A stretch of 64,000 bases of DNA from Zizania palustris. Lineage: Eukaryota > Streptophyta > Magnoliopsida > Poales > Poaceae. Every line of letters begins with the position of its first letter. Within the stretch, counting starts at the first letter, position 1. Made by a program: the position numbers and the translations under genes. The stretch covers positions 78,999-142,998 of the forward strand of contig JAAALK010000869.1 in assembly GCA_019279435.1 (NCBI GenBank). Reading direction: 5' to 3'. Positions 22,077 to 35,148 of the stretch are shown here, piece after piece. The notes below the pieces were generated by a model. That model was not told the origin of the DNA, did not search any database, and was given only the letters and a program-made list of their open reading frames with translations.

Positions 22077-24850
22077 TCAAGCCAGGAGCCAGAAGTTCTT
22101 CTGCCACCGGGTGCTGATGAGGTACCCACCGACGCCCTTGCTCTGCTTCCTCACTGCCAACGTCAGGCACTCGGCCTGGTTGATGCATTGCTCGACGAAC
22201 TCCTCGCTGCTGCTTCGCAGGAAGCTGCAAGTTGCAGGCATACACATTTGCATTTGCTCATCAAGGACTATAGATTGTCACGACAGGATGAAAATTAACT
22301 CTCGTTGACTTAATATCAGTGAGTTCATGAATCATGATGTGTGATTGTGTAGGATTCTTGCTTTCATTTAGTTGAGTTGTGACTTGTGACATGGGTTTTA
22401 ATTACCGATTCCGGCTTGGTAACCTACTGTGGCCGGATAGTTACAGTTACAGAGCGGTAACCACGATAAACTATCCAAAATTCAAAATGCAAACTTAGAC
22501 TTTAAAAGTAAAAAAGCGATTGGTTTAAAAATATAGAAATAAGGAAAATCATAGAAAATTTGAATAAATCAGAAAAATGTAAGAATGTAAATAAAATTTG
22601 TGGTTAACGATTAAAAAAACAGCATGACATTTGTTTTTGGATGGATTAAACAGTAGAACATCATAATTAGTAATACCGTTTGTTTGATGAAAAAACCCCC
22701 AAAACTGTCGGTGGCAGCCTATTGGGCCAGCCGATTTTTTTTAAATACCGATTTTGTGCTCCAAAACTATCCTAAATTGGAATATTTTAAAATATCAAAA
22801 ATCATCTAATATTTATATGATTTTTTAAAATTCATATTTTTAAAGTTTAAATTTGAATTTGAACGAATTTATACCTAATTCGTTCGAATTCTCACTATTT
22901 GAGAACCCTGGTCATGACTAAAAGGACTAGAAAAGCATCTGTGATTTATGGATAGCACATGGAGCTGCTCCCTAGTGTTATTTTCCCAGAAGGCATGGAC
23001 TCTGCTATTGCACGGTGGTAGGCGAATTAGTATTAATTTCCCAAATAGTTTGATCATTCCTTATTAGTGGGCTTACAGATCATAAAAGGCGGCCACAAAG
23101 CCCTACAGAAGATCCCCCCCACCCCCACCCCCACCCCCACAAATGTATATCTCGTGGTAATCAGTTCTTACATCATTTTTATATTGCCTTTTTTTCTGCA
23201 GGATAAGCATAAACTGATATGTTAGAGTCAGAAATGATGTAGAGCTAAAGATTTCTACCGGGACACAAGCATGCATAAATCTGGACTTTTGTTTTGAAAA
23301 AATAAACACAAGAGACTGACTCCATGATAGATTCTCTGAGGCATGTTTCTATTCATATTTGACCTGAGCTTCACTTTTTTAACACACGTACACTCAATAG
23401 TTACATGATGGATAAAGCTACAGTAGAATGTGGTGAAATGCTTACCAACTGAGCCAACAGAGATGTGATGGCCTGCATTGGCTGAGTACAAGCACAGAGG
23501 CCTCCAACTTCTTCACTTGGCTGAGGACAGTTGCCAGCTTTGGTCCTTGGATCACAAGGGCTTCAACCTCCACCTACCAACCAGCATTCACACCCATTTC
23601 GTATGAGCTCCTTTGTACAGGCTATAGGACAAAGGAATACTCCAGTTCATGCACGCACTGCTACACTTACGCAAGGAGGTAGTGCACTACATTGAAATGC
23701 TGACTTTTGATTCAAGCAAACAAATGAAGGGGTCCTACTGTTTCAATAATGCCATTGTTTACAGCCGGTTTAGGTAGGATTTTGCTAATGGTTTGGGAAC
23801 CTGGGATGGAAAGGCCCACAGCATGTTGCTTTCTGATTAATTTTTTTTTCACCAAGGCTGAGACCTTTTAGGGCTGCCAAGATCCATTCACCCATTAAAA
23901 GTGGAGCATGATACCCTTTTCATGTATGTTCCAGGGTTTACATCCCCGTTACTACTTACTGCTCGGTTATTTTGAAATCACTAGGAATCGGTTCGTTAAA
24001 ACATAGTGTTTTTAGCTGATTTTCATATAGAGTTGGCCGATTTTACTGATTGTGATTGTGATTTCTGTTATGTACTATGATTGTGGCCAGTGGCCACCCA
24101 TGAATACAACTATACAAGTACAGAAATCTCCTTGTCAGGTGACTTTCAGGATTAGCAAGAAGCAAAACTCTACAAGCCGTACACTAAAATATTTTTCTTA
24201 TAGCTAGCTTGGTCAAATTCTCGCGCGCGAATCCATTTTTTACTAATAGGGATTCGCTACAGTGCAACACTAAGAAAACATTTTTTTTCTCTTAGTCTAG
24301 TTCATTGTCAACTACTAGTGATTCCACTGTGCATTGCCTCCAACCACATGCATCCAAATGAGGGGCCAAAACGACCAAAGTTAGACAGTAGAGAGAGAGA
24401 CACGCATGATTTACTCCTAAGCGCCCAAGATTTTGTATTTTGAAGTCACGGATCGAGCACAAGTAAACTGCACGGAAAATGGAATATTGCATGTGCACAC
24501 TGCTGTACCTCTGGCCTGCAGGCTTTACAGAGCGTGCCGAGCGAGTTGGCGAGGGAGGGGGGCTCCTCTCCTCTGCCGGCGCCGGCGCCGGCGTGCGGCA
24601 GGACGTGGAGCAGCGTGAGGAAGTCCCCCTTGTTGGCGACGTGCGTCAGCGCCCACATCACGGCGTGCTTGGCCCCCGAGCTGTCATCCACCACCACCAT
24701 CACCCGCTTCCTCCCTGCCGCCGCCGCCGCCGACGACGACTCCCTCTTCCCGCCGCAGACCCCGCCCCTCGCTGCCCTCTTCCTTGACCACCGCCTCGAC
24801 CCCGTCCTCCTGCCGCCGCCGTCGTCCTCCCCTCCACGCGCTACCCGCAT
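22077..24850 (-). CDS. Universal stress protein (USP) family protein, 3 exons
   Basis: Exons: 24850-24509, 23573-23446 and 22224-22077 (TGA), giving 205 aa from the in-frame ATG at 24850. Exon 1 carries the USP core start KRVMVVVDDSSGAKHAVMW and ALTHVANKGDFLTLLHVLP. Exon 2 carries VEVEALVIQGPKLATVLSQ, KKLEASVLVLSQCRPS. Exon 3 ends with the plant-specific tail EFVEQCINQAECLTLAVRKQ and GGYLISTRWQKNFWLLA. The canonical ATP loop GxxG(9x)G[S/T] is not seen, so nucleotide binding is doubtful. Family members respond to hypoxia, ethylene and other stresses, but the exact role is unknown. An upstream ATG at 24911 begins MASGGGEHFLRQLSASNGAQ, which looks like the native N-terminus yet is one base out of frame with the rest. 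Either the gene has a frameshift near 24,835 or translation starts at 24850. Confidence 0.85.
22390..22905. repeat. Diverged dispersed repeat, copy 1
   Basis: An AT-rich stretch opens with GGTAACC/GGTTACC-like motifs and closes with AAGTTTAAATTTGAATTTGAAC. It shares ordered blocks (AGAACATCATAATTAGTAAT, CCAAAACTATCC, ATCATCTAATATTTATAT) with 30,420-30,860. It lies in intron-proximal sequence of the USP gene. The class of the source element is not determined. Confidence 0.4.
23115..23140. repeat. CCCCCA microsatellite in a USP intron
   Basis: A short tandem run of (CCCCCA)n lies in intron 2 of the USP gene. On the minus strand it is a GGGGGT tract with potential to form G-quadruplex structure, which is inference only. 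Confidence 0.6.
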
Positions 24851-24911
24851 ACTGCGCCCCGTTGCTCGCGCTCAGCTGCCTCAGGAAGTGCTCCCCGCCG
24901 CCGCTCGCCAT

Positions 24912-27160
24912 CGTCAACCACCGCAACCTCCCTCCCTGCCGGCCGGCTAACGCACGCGGCGGCGGTATCAATGCGCGACGCGATCGACAAGGCTTACGTA
25001 AGTGTGCTCTCCGGTGCCTGCGGTGCGAGCGATGCAAGGATGGAGCTGAGAGAGTGAGAGGTGTAGGGAGGATGAAAGGACGGCGCTGCTTAAAGAGATG
25101 GAGCCAAGGAGAGAGACGGTGGGGTGGTCACGAGCTCATTGCACCAGTGTGGTTGCTGAGTCTAGATCTCATCAGGGTAAAATGAAGGCTTCTTACCTTA
25201 TGTACAACTCTCTCCATTTACAAATATACAAGCCCGATCTTAACTCTATATATAAAATCCAACGATTCTGGTTTAAAGGGGTTTTTTTTGCAAACTGCCG
25301 TAGAGAAGCGGAGGTGCACCATGGGGCAACTTTTTTGCAAAAACGGAGGGTCGTTGGATTTTACATGTAGGACTACGATCGGTCTTGTGCATTTGTGTAC
25401 GGAAGGGGATTTGTACACAGGATACGGAACCTAAAATTAAACACACTAGCTCAAGCCTTGGAACTAGCTCACTTCCCCGTGCAGTCGTTTGATCTGGGTC
25501 ATTCACTACTGATCCGACGGTGCAGAGTTCCCTATACTCCCGCTGCCACCACACCTGAAACCTCCTTCACTCATCGGATCTTGATTCAATGGTATGAAAG
25601 GGATGACCATCTGTTAATGATCTCAAATCCTCGCCGACTGTCATCTGTGGTTGGCCTGATGTACTACAGTAATAGTGATCGACGCGTTCGTTTCAGGATG
25701 AAGTCCTGAAACCACGTCAGCGAACACTACGAGCAAAACAAAAGCGCACCATTTAAGAGTTTGAAAAATAGCTCGATAATTTCTATAAAATCCCTTTAAT
25801 TCAAAGTAAAAACTGTGTGGAAACTGTACCAGCAAAAAGGAATCAGGGATGATACAGTCAGACGAGAACTGATGTAAATATGCACATCAGTTGCATAACA
25901 TAATACAGTTTTCTCTCAGACAGGGTACTCTCTGTAACTTTACTTTTTAAAATTGGTATATTAGGAGTGAGATTAAAAAAACTAAAAAAAACAGTAATAA
26001 AAAGGTATTGTTAATTGATTCTCCGGTAGGAGTAGGTAAGGAATATTAAAGTACTGAGATAGAAATAAATGAGTGAAGTAAAAACTTTAGGCTGAGATAG
26101 AAGTAGTACCCCTACTAATTATGTGCTAGTTTTTAATTAGGCTTGGCCTATGATCATGTCCCTGTGTTGGTTAAGATTTCTCACTGGAGAAGTGAAATGA
26201 GGTTGATTGAGGTGGTAAATTGAGACGCTGCCATGCTCGGGGTACGCGTTGCTGGGAGCAGCTACTGACTTCTATTGCCCTCTGCAGTCACGATCTGCAT
26301 CGTTTGGCGTGGATCTGATGTTACGTAGTTCCTCAACATTACCGAGGTGGACCCCACTCCAAACGGAGCCCACCTCCGAAACCTCCTCCAACACCTGTCG
26401 AATTGAAATTCGACGACGCGGAGGGAGTCGACTGTCCTCTGCAGTCAATTCCCTCGACTGACTGCAGGGGATCTCATTTCGTGTTGCTGGTAGTAATACT
26501 GTAATAGTCGTATACAATAGCACACTGATATGTACTGTGCCGTGCATTGTTGTCGATTTGGCTTTGCTCGTCATTTCACGTGCGGCACGGGTTGTTTCGT
26601 GCCTCGCGCGCCCAAAAGAACATGCCAGTTTTCGTCCGCGTTGTTAGCTCCAAGACGAGATGGATTGATCAAGACGGCATCAAACGTAATGTGCGGGGGG
26701 ATTCTTGGCAGGACAACCACACATATCATGTATACATTCCAAACAATTTTTTTCTCTCTCTCCCTCTCTCTGAAGATACAGCTCCTGTTTTACTATACAG
26801 TGCATGTGCTATGCTAACCCCACACCATTTTTTCTGTTTTTTCCAGCTATGTAAGCAGTGTTATCCCAATACTAAACCCTGTAGATTTGCTGGGACCAGC
26901 TACCAGTCTGCAGACCAACACCTTCCCAGTAGTAATAAAGAACTAGAAACATTTATGTTTGAGCAGTGAATGGATGGGAGAGAGTCCGACCGAGATGGCC
27001 CTTCTGCTGGCTGCTCTGCGTGTGGCTACAAGGCCGATGTGATGTTTCCATCGTCTGCACAAGATGGTTCATGGCTGCAGTGGTAATGGTATAGATGGGC
27101 ATGCAGGCAGGTGTTGCCATTGCCAAATACAGTACATGCAAGCACCAGTGCTCATCTGTC
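24912..27160. other. USP upstream region and intergenic, no further gene seen
   Basis: It is GC-rich to about 25,080, as expected for the USP leader and promoter, then mixed. Short frames at 25.2-25.8 kb and 26.2-27.0 kb show no recognisable domain. Confidence 0.4.
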
Positions 27161-27168
27161 GTCGCGAG

Positions 27169-27927
27169 TAGAGCTGGGACTTGGGCCGTCCTTTGCATGG
27201 GCCGGCCCAAAGCACGTAGGCCCGGCCCATGCAAAGCACGGCCCGGTACGGCCCATGGATGGGCCGGGCCAGCACGGTCCGTACAAGGGTCGGACTTGGG
27301 CCTAGAGGTTAGGTCCGGTGGGCGGCCCGGGTATGGCCCTTAAAGTGGGCCGTGCCTGGGTCGGCCCGGCCCAAAAAAGTCCATGGGTAAATAATTCATA
27401 TGTACAAGGAGGAGACATGTTATTAAAAATTAAAAAAGTCTGCAAATTACTATTTGAATATACCTTGCTCTATATCATGTGTAAGACAAATCAAAATTTG
27501 AGTCATTCATATATAGGACAAATCAAATGTAATATATATGCTCAAGAGCAAAGAAAATAGTATTAATGAACTAGTATCATGTGTAAATTATTAATAAAAT
27601 TCATTTCTCCCTATTTTTTGGGTTGTTCTATTATTTTATGTGAACTAGAATTTTCATTATTCAAAGATAAATTAAATAAATATTTTCATAACCCTGGTAA
27701 GAGACCATCTAACAATGTTACAAAGTTAGGGCCGTTTTTGGGCCGGCCCGACCCATCCAGGCACGTCGGACTTTGGGCCGTGCCTGGGCTTGGCAAACAC
27801 AGATTCGGGCCAGCCCAGCACGGCCCTTAATTTTTTCGGGCCGAAAAGGCCCGGCCTATTTCAGGTCCTGGCCCCAAGGACCCGGACCGGGCCGGCCCGG
27901 CCCGGCCCGGCCCATGTCCCAGCTCTA
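27169..27927. mobile_element. Non-autonomous hAT transposon with perfect 8-bp target duplication
   Basis: A 759-bp element with terminal inverted repeats TAGAGCTGGGACTTGGGCCG (left) and the complement of CGGCCCATGTCCCAGCTCTA (right), differing at one position in 20. GTCGCGAG flanks it on both sides (27161-27168 and 27928-27935), an exact 8-bp duplication diagnostic of hAT insertion. The ends are packed with GGGCCGGCCC/GGCCCGG subterminal motifs, while the middle (27,390-27,720) is AT-rich. No transposase frame is present, so it depends on an autonomous relative. Confidence 0.92.
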
Positions 27928-27935
27928 GTCGCGAG

Positions 27936-28606
27936 CCCTGCATGTGTGCATAGTTTGCTTGCAGAGTTACAAGGAAACTAAGTACATGCTGCCAGTCTCA
28001 TCTAGATTACTGTTGCTGGGTTTCTGAGAGGGCACCCAAACTGTGTCAAACTGAGCTGTGGAGATGGAGGAACCGGTTCCTTTGTGGTTGGAAAGCCGAC
28101 TGCAGCGGACAGTCGGGCTCTGTAGCCGTGCGATCTCGATCGGATGGTATGAAGCTTCTCTTCGCTTTTTCCAAAGCCTCTTGTGAAGGGGTCCCATCTA
28201 TACGAAACCCCCCTCGTGTGCTTGTCCGGTCGAAATCGCTGAAGAGCCGACTTCTCTTAGGCTGATCAAGCCGGCTACAGAGGATCTCGTTTCGGAAATG
28301 GAAGCCATAAATCAAAGTACACTGGCCTCATCTTTACTGCTCAGTTGACTAGAAAATTGTTACTACTATGTTACAGATGAGCATCAGAGGGAATCTTGCA
28401 CGATGGAATTTCATAGCACCTTTTTTTATGTGCATGGAGACAATTATTGAGACTGGATGTACGCACTCTGCTATAATTGTATACTTGGCGTGTATAGATC
28501 CACCGGTCAGGACTCACCTACAGCGAAAACATGTAAATTTTATATAATGGAAAGCATGGAACACATGAAATACAAAATAACATAGAAATTTAAAAACGGT
28601 CAGTAA
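27936..28606. other. Intergenic, no gene seen
   Basis: It contains a moderately GC-rich patch at 28,020-28,300 with short frames on the minus strand and no domain similarity, then AT-rich sequence. Confidence 0.35.
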
Positions 28607-28968
28607 GGCTATTTACAGTGGTGGGTTTCATAACACTGTTTCCTAGAAGTCCATATCAGCTTTGCAACTGAATGAAATACCTTATCTCAATGAAGAATTT
28701 CATTTCACTATTTTCTAGGCTAACCAGTGTAATTAAATGCAACTAGCTCTCATAAAATACCCTCTCTCTGATGAAACGATTTGGCTCTCAGTGGTCGTTT
28801 CATTTCGTTTCATCTGTCTTGGAAACTAGTTAGCACCATATCATGGTGATGACACTACTTCCTTCTTTTCTCTCGTTAATTGAATGTCATATCAGCAAAA
28901 AAAATCTTATGTGACATAATAATTAATACCATGAAACATTTCATGAAACCCCGTTGTTGTGAATAGCC
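28607..28968. mobile_element. Tourist-like MITE, family B copy 2
   Basis: A 362-bp element. The left terminus GGCTATTTACAGTGG pairs with the complement of the right terminus TTGTTGTGAATAGCC. TAA flanks both sides (28604-28606 and 28969-28971). It aligns with 7505-7873 over the whole length. It is the better preserved of the two copies. Confidence 0.82.
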
Positions 28969-28971
28969 TAA

Positions 28972-30419
28972 TTGTAATGGTTCTTGAGCCATTGGTGATG
29001 GGCTCACAGGAACAAGAATGTAATCAAGATGACATTAATTAGCTTGACCACCAACTGGCTGGTAGTAACTTACCCTAAGCAACAACGAGTCAACACATCA
29101 AATCAAGGCAGCGACCGGGCATGCTGCAGAAGAACAGAAGATTGTCACAAAGCAAAATCCAAGGCTTGTGATTCGTCGCTACGTCACATGTCACAAAGCT
29201 ACTACTAGCATACACGCTGCCAGTCAGATCCTCGTTTAAGCCCTGGATTAAAACCAGTGTACGATTCCACTGTGCTAGCTGCTCCCGTACGGCGTTAATC
29301 ACCTGAAGTTAATCACGCTTCGAGCACGGAAATTTTGCGCTAGTTTTTTTCACTACAGGTCTCCAACCGTGCATGCCTGCCAGTGCCAGGTGGGACACGC
29401 GAAATCGATCTCGCATAGTCGCATACATCGCGATTTGTGCCCTCACGAATCACGATGCTTTTTTTTTTTTACTTCCTATCGGGATGAGTGTGCCTGGGTG
29501 TGGTCGTAGCGACGTAGTGGTAATGAGTTGAGCTCAGCTTTATGCACGAACGTCTGATGCAGTGCAACCATGGCGCAGACCTCACCAAGTGGCAAAAAGA
29601 TTACTCCTTTACTGGGTTACTGTGATTCTGCGACAAGAACACGATGGCTCGGAGCGCATCCGCACGTCACGTCCCGAACACCGGGACAAAGCCTTGCGTC
29701 TCCGCGTCCGTGCGGGCACACCGCCTGACCGCCTGCGCCCGCGGGCGTACCCTTCGGCACGGGCAGGAGAGGAGGAAGAGAGGGGACCGTGCCCGCGACG
29801 CGAACGCGGCCACGTCTCCCCACCATCGTCGTGCCCGCCTGCCTGCCTCCGTCGGACGTACCGGGGCAGATCTGCGCGTGGTCTGCCTCTGCCACGCGAC
29901 GCGACACCACCGGGTCTCGTGGCTGCGGCCCGCGGCGGACGCGCACAGCTCGGTCCCGGGTCCTCGTAGCCGTTCATCCGCGCCCATCGACGGCGCCAGA
30001 CAGCCTAACCCCTGGGACCCAAAACGAGATCCTCGGTCTCACCGACTACAGAAGGAAGTCGACCTTTTCGGTATCATCCGATTAAGACTGTGTGGACAGT
30101 GTGCGAGGGGTGAGATCTAGTGCACAGGAGGCTTGGGGGAGCAAAAGAGAATCACATCGTCCGATCAAAATTGAATGACTATAAATTGTGACTGTCCTAT
30201 TCCCGAACCACGTGCTGCGACCATACGTTGGAGAGCTTTCTTGTGGGAAAAATGGGTTACACAGCTCCTTCAAATAACGTGTGAATTGGTCAGTAGCCAC
30301 GGCAAACAGAGCAATATTTAAATTATACGTTTTTAAATTCAAAATTCTGAATTGGACGGTTTGTGTCAATTACCGCACGATTTGGATTGATAATTATTGA
30401 TTACTTGACGTTTTAGTTT
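28972..30419. other. Intergenic with a GC-rich island at 29,600-30,060, no gene assigned
   Basis: The island has high CpG content and long overlapping frames on both strands, the pattern produced by composition alone. None of the conceptual proteins carries a domain I recognise. It may be a promoter or first exon of an unrecognised transcript. Confidence 0.35.
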
Positions 30420-30870
30420 TGCACCTGGTTTGGTGTCTAGTAACCAATCGACAGTGTGTTGAAAATCCAGCAGTTTTAAAATACAGAAAATATACAAAAA
30501 TCAGGGGGACATTATAACATGGGAAAAGGATAGAAAGTGTGCGAGTGTAAAAAATCGTGCCGCGATAATTTTTGTTATGACATTTGTTATTTTTTAAATT
30601 AAATGATAGAGCATCATAAATTAAGTAATTAATTTTGTGAACAAATAAAAAATACCAATGCTAAGCTATTAGACCGGACCGAATTTCTTCCTTTCTTGCC
30701 GATGTTTTTGTTCTCCAAACCTATTCCAAAACTGAGCATTTTTTTAAAAAAACATCATAAATCACATAGCATTTATATATTTTTTTAAAAAATAAATTTA
30801 AGTTTAAATTTGAAACACAACGGACTGGTTTTCTCTCGGTCTACCGGTAACCGCACCGTGCGCCTGAATC
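30420..30870. repeat. Diverged dispersed repeat, copy 2
   Basis: It shares ordered blocks with 22,390-22,905, for example GATAGAGCATCATAAATTAA, CCAAACCTATTCC, AAATCACATAGCATTTATAT and AAGTTTAAATTTGAA, ending near CGGTAACCGC. Similarity is clear in order but low in identity. No coding capacity. Confidence 0.4.
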
Positions 30871-33800
30871 TTGTGGTGACCCAGAAAAATAGTTTGACGG
30901 AAGTCTACTAGCAGATGAAAATTGGATTCTTAGTATTACAATTTTGTGATTTTGGAGAAATGTCATTATAATTCAAGTATTTAAATTCATGCCATTACGA
31001 AATCAAATAACTCTGAACTATATCATTACAAATTTAGATAATTCTGAAATATATCATTACAATTTTAGAGAAATGCGAAATGTATAATTAGATTTCGTGA
31101 GAGCTACAATTCCAAAAAAACATATATCCAAATAAATGATTACAGTGACAAAATTCAAAAACACGGTAATTATAATGGTCTAAAAAAACCTTACTTTGAG
31201 ATATGGCCTTCAAGTGTTCCATAGCCGCAGTCACTACAGATCTAGCGGCGGCAGTAGTCGAGTTTGCGGCTGCTGCAAAGTCCAACCTTGCGAGAGACCG
31301 AGACCGCCGGCTGCATCCACGGTTGGTTGCGTAAAGAGCGAGATGGTACTGTGCTACGAGTCACGTCGATCAATACCGTGGTTCCGGGACTGTTCGACAG
31401 GGACAACAGGAAGCAGACAAGCAACAGCAGTGCTCCATCTTTTGCTCTCGACGTGAGTGAGGTTCTCAATTAGGCCGTGAAAGCACCGGCGAACAAAACC
31501 GGGCGTCAAGAACCACAGCCAATTCGGTTTGCGTCTGGGCCGCCGGACGAACTGGGCGACGCGAAGGCTAGGCGCGTGGGTGCGGCCCGAGTTACGTCGT
31601 GGCGCGGTGTATTACTAGGCCGGGCTGTTGCATGGGCCGTGCCGGCTTGACAAGCCGTCGAATTCGAGACCAGAACCGTTAAACGGAAGACCGCAGCAGG
31701 CGACAGGCGACAGGCGACATGCGATGCATGCAAGTGATGCAACTCGATCGACCAAGACCAACCGGGCCGATGCCGCGACCGCGACCGCCGACCGCTCCTG
31801 ACGCAAACGCGCCACGCCATTTCCATTTTCCCGGGCAGGGCAGGGCAAAAAACTCGCAAAAACCCTGTCGAATCCGGCACGGCTGCCGATCGGAGTACCC
31901 ATGTACGCAGCAGCGCCGCGCGGCTGAGTGCTAAGGCGAGACACCGGGCCGGACCGAATCATGGCCTCATGGGCGGCCGCGTACAACAATCGTTCTCGTC
32001 GCCCTTCGCCCGACGCGTCGTCGGAGGCGCAGCTAGCAGCGTCCCTGCTGCTGGCGTGTCGGCCCGACAAATGATAGATTTCGCTTGCCCCAATATTGAA
32101 CCACATGATGGCGGCGCCCCCTGCAACTGCACTGCACTGCACTGCATCCGGCCACCCACGCATCTTCGATTCTCAAACAAGAGATGAAAAAAAAAACTAC
32201 TCGTGCTCCGCGATCTTTACAGCCTAGCTTTCCTCACTGTCTCACACTCACACACACTGTGACATGTACTGTACTAGTACTCCGTAGCTGGGTGTGAGCG
32301 ATGTACTGGTATTTAAAACAAGCGGATCATTAGCAGTACTGATTCTGAGATTGTGTTACCCACCGGCCAAGACAATCCCTGCAGGAAAAGGAGCCGTCCG
32401 TATTAAATACTGTCCTGTTGAATTAGGCCGGGGCATTAGCTACCACCCACACTGTCCAAAAAGAATCGAAGGGGGAGAGCTCACTCGACCAGCTCAGCTC
32501 GTATGGCAGCTGCAGCACATTGCAGCCTTTTCGGGGTTTCTGTCTAGCCCGAGTGCCCTACAATTGCAGCACCATCATGCATGGAGCCAGGCCAGCCAGC
32601 CATTTGGCCTCTGCAACCTGTACTACAACTACTGTTACTACTGCTGCTGCAACCCCCTGCGATTAATTAGTGGTGATATCATCGGTGGTCAAAAGCTCAA
32701 ACGAAGAAATTATTGCTAATCCCCCTCCATTAGGGTCGGTTTGCTGTGGTGTGGGCTTCTGGGCAGGCATAATTGCGCCCATAATTACTGCCGTGAGTGA
32801 CCATTATGGGACTCACTCGAGAGCCTCAGCTGCAGTCTTTGTCCCCCCTTGAATCCTTCCTCCATGTGGGTTGCTGCAGCACAAATCTCTTGCTTACAAC
32901 CCCTTCGTCTCCCTGTCTGCTCATGTGTTATGTACAAGAAATATTGACACTCTAAGACAATGGTATGAACCATTTAGATCGATAACATATGATCGGGACG
33001 ACGAAAATATAAAGTCACTTCTTAACAGTGAGAAACTATCGAACCTCTCGTAATTCGGGAATGGATTCAGAACTGTCTATATTGATCACATCTTGAGAGG
33101 CAAAAGAGTACCTAATTCAGGGATGGATGGATATACAAACCGGATTATCATGCTTGGATAACATTGGCATTTGGCAGAGCCAAATCAAGCTTTGCCGGTG
33201 TTAAAAAATGCAAGCTTCTGGACGCCTAATCACATGCTGGCGTTACACGAGACCACGGTTTAGGATCATGTTTGCTTCCCCAGAATTTGTTTATATTATT
33301 ATAGAGGATTAGGGAAGATCTCACATCATCATATGTTGATGAACAGTACCCAAAAGCAGCATAAAAACTGAAGCTTTGTGTCCCTCCTTCACAGGGGCTT
33401 AATAAGTTAACATGGGAGAAGACAACCGTGCCAGCAAAAGGTACTACAACCCTACAAATAAGCTAAACATGATCATCTCTGTACTAATGTTTTGTCCCGA
33501 CTATTCTCGGGTTTTGTTTGAACGGTTTCTAACAACTACAACTACAACTACTCTTAGAATTTGAAGCTCGCTTAAACAATAGATGTATAATATCTAATTA
33601 TGCTAGAATCACATCATCGTATTTTCGAGTGTTTGTTTGGTACATAAAGTGAGATAAAATGGCCCTCATGTGAAAATATTTCTCTAGATAAGGAACAAGC
33701 TTATACCAAAAAATTGATGAAACACAAATATCCTACTATGGATGTAAGGATGACAATGAGCATTCCATCTTTACAAATTATGATCATTCCACTCTACTGT

Positions 33801-35148
33801 CCCAACAAACACACCAACCAAACTGACTGTTTCTTTGTTTTGCTGAGATTTTCCCCATGAGATCAGTCGATGGCATCCGTTTGTTTTTGCTGATATGATA
33901 ACTGCACAGTTCGTCGACCGTATCGAGTGGAATGCAAAAGCGTCGTTAAATGAAAAGTAGGGGAATACATCAATTGAAAGAAACGATTCGCTGATGCAGC
34001 CAATCTTAGTCAAAAGGGCCGTTTAAGCATGATAGTGTTGACCACTATAACCTGAATCCCTATTAGTATATCTGTTCTCATTTCTCGAGAAGAAGTATGA
34101 TCCAAGCTCACGATGGTTTGGTATGGTCCGGCCCTGGACAAAACCTTCCAGTTTTGTCCTCTTGCTCCGGAGCTGCCATGGCCTGTATCATCACCATGCT
34201 TCCACTGCTCTGCTCGACGAGCTTGTTTACACATGTCTGCACAGGCTTTACGCACACAAGAGCAGGATTAAAGACGGATCATCTCTCACGCATGTCGGGT
34301 AATTGTCCCTCCAATTAAGCAGGGGTGATCTGATCTGATCTGATCTGATCACACTTGCACTGACAGCTACCTCTGAAACTGTTGACTCAAACCGTCAGAT
34401 GGCAAGCTGACGCCACTGAAACCACTGAAACTATTGGTCACTGTCAAGCTATGCAGAGGAACAAACAAATGCTCATGTGTATTCAGACTTTGGGTTCAGC
34501 TCAGTATTTCAGTAGAACGATTTGGTTGGCATAAAAGCAGAGAAGATCTTTAGCTCCTTGCTAATGGGAGCTGGAACGAACTGTACAAGAAGAGAATTGG
34601 AGTGAGCTATGATATGTTGGCAGGTTAAGATTTGCATCTCTGAGTTGGAAAGGGAATAAAGGCGACGATACAAGATTGAATCGAATAACGCACGCATGCT
34701 TGGGATGTCATGGACTGATGGGATTGATGGCGCTAAGCCTGAATATCGCATAGCTTAATTTAACCCTACCCTGTGTTGTCGGAGCGTGATCCACACAGCC
34801 CATGAAAAGGTAAATGCTTTTTCTGATGATAATTCTACGAGTGCAAGCAGCCATCGATATAGTTCAACTTCAAAAGTCAAAATGGGTTGGTTTGACATGT
34901 TGTTGGCCTGCCAAACCGCTCATTGACAACGCTCGAGCAGCTGAATTATTTGCAAATGTTCGTGCAATCGTGCATCAGGAAAAACGTACTCTGTCGTTCC
35001 CATAAATATTTTCCTTTTATAATAAAATTGATGTATTAGTGGTAAGATTCAAACATGATTTTTTTTAAAAGTAGTATTGTTTTCAATATATATATATATA
35101 TCAACATTTTTTATTAATCCGATATATCTTAATTTTTTCACATATATA
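30871..35148. other. Long intergenic stretch, no gene recognised
   Basis: A second GC-rich island occupies about 31,500-32,160, with composition-driven frames only. A possible short MITE lies at about 33,629-33,812, with GTGTTTGTTTGGTAC against the complement of GTCCCAACAAACAC. A run of TGATC/TGATC repeats sits at 34,326-34,350, and a TA repeat is near 35,083. I looked for conserved plant miRNA sequences and tRNA A/B boxes and found none. Confidence 0.4.

Noticed and set aside
29644..30120. Long plus-strand open frame in a GC-rich island
   Set aside because: Overlapping long frames exist on both strands, the conceptual protein is Arg/Ala/Pro-rich with no domain, and there is no splice or start context. 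It is a composition artefact.
31500..34400. Possible conserved microRNA precursor or tRNA in the long intergenic region
   Set aside because: None of the common plant miRNA sequences I know, nor a tRNA B-box with matching acceptor stem, could be found on either strand.
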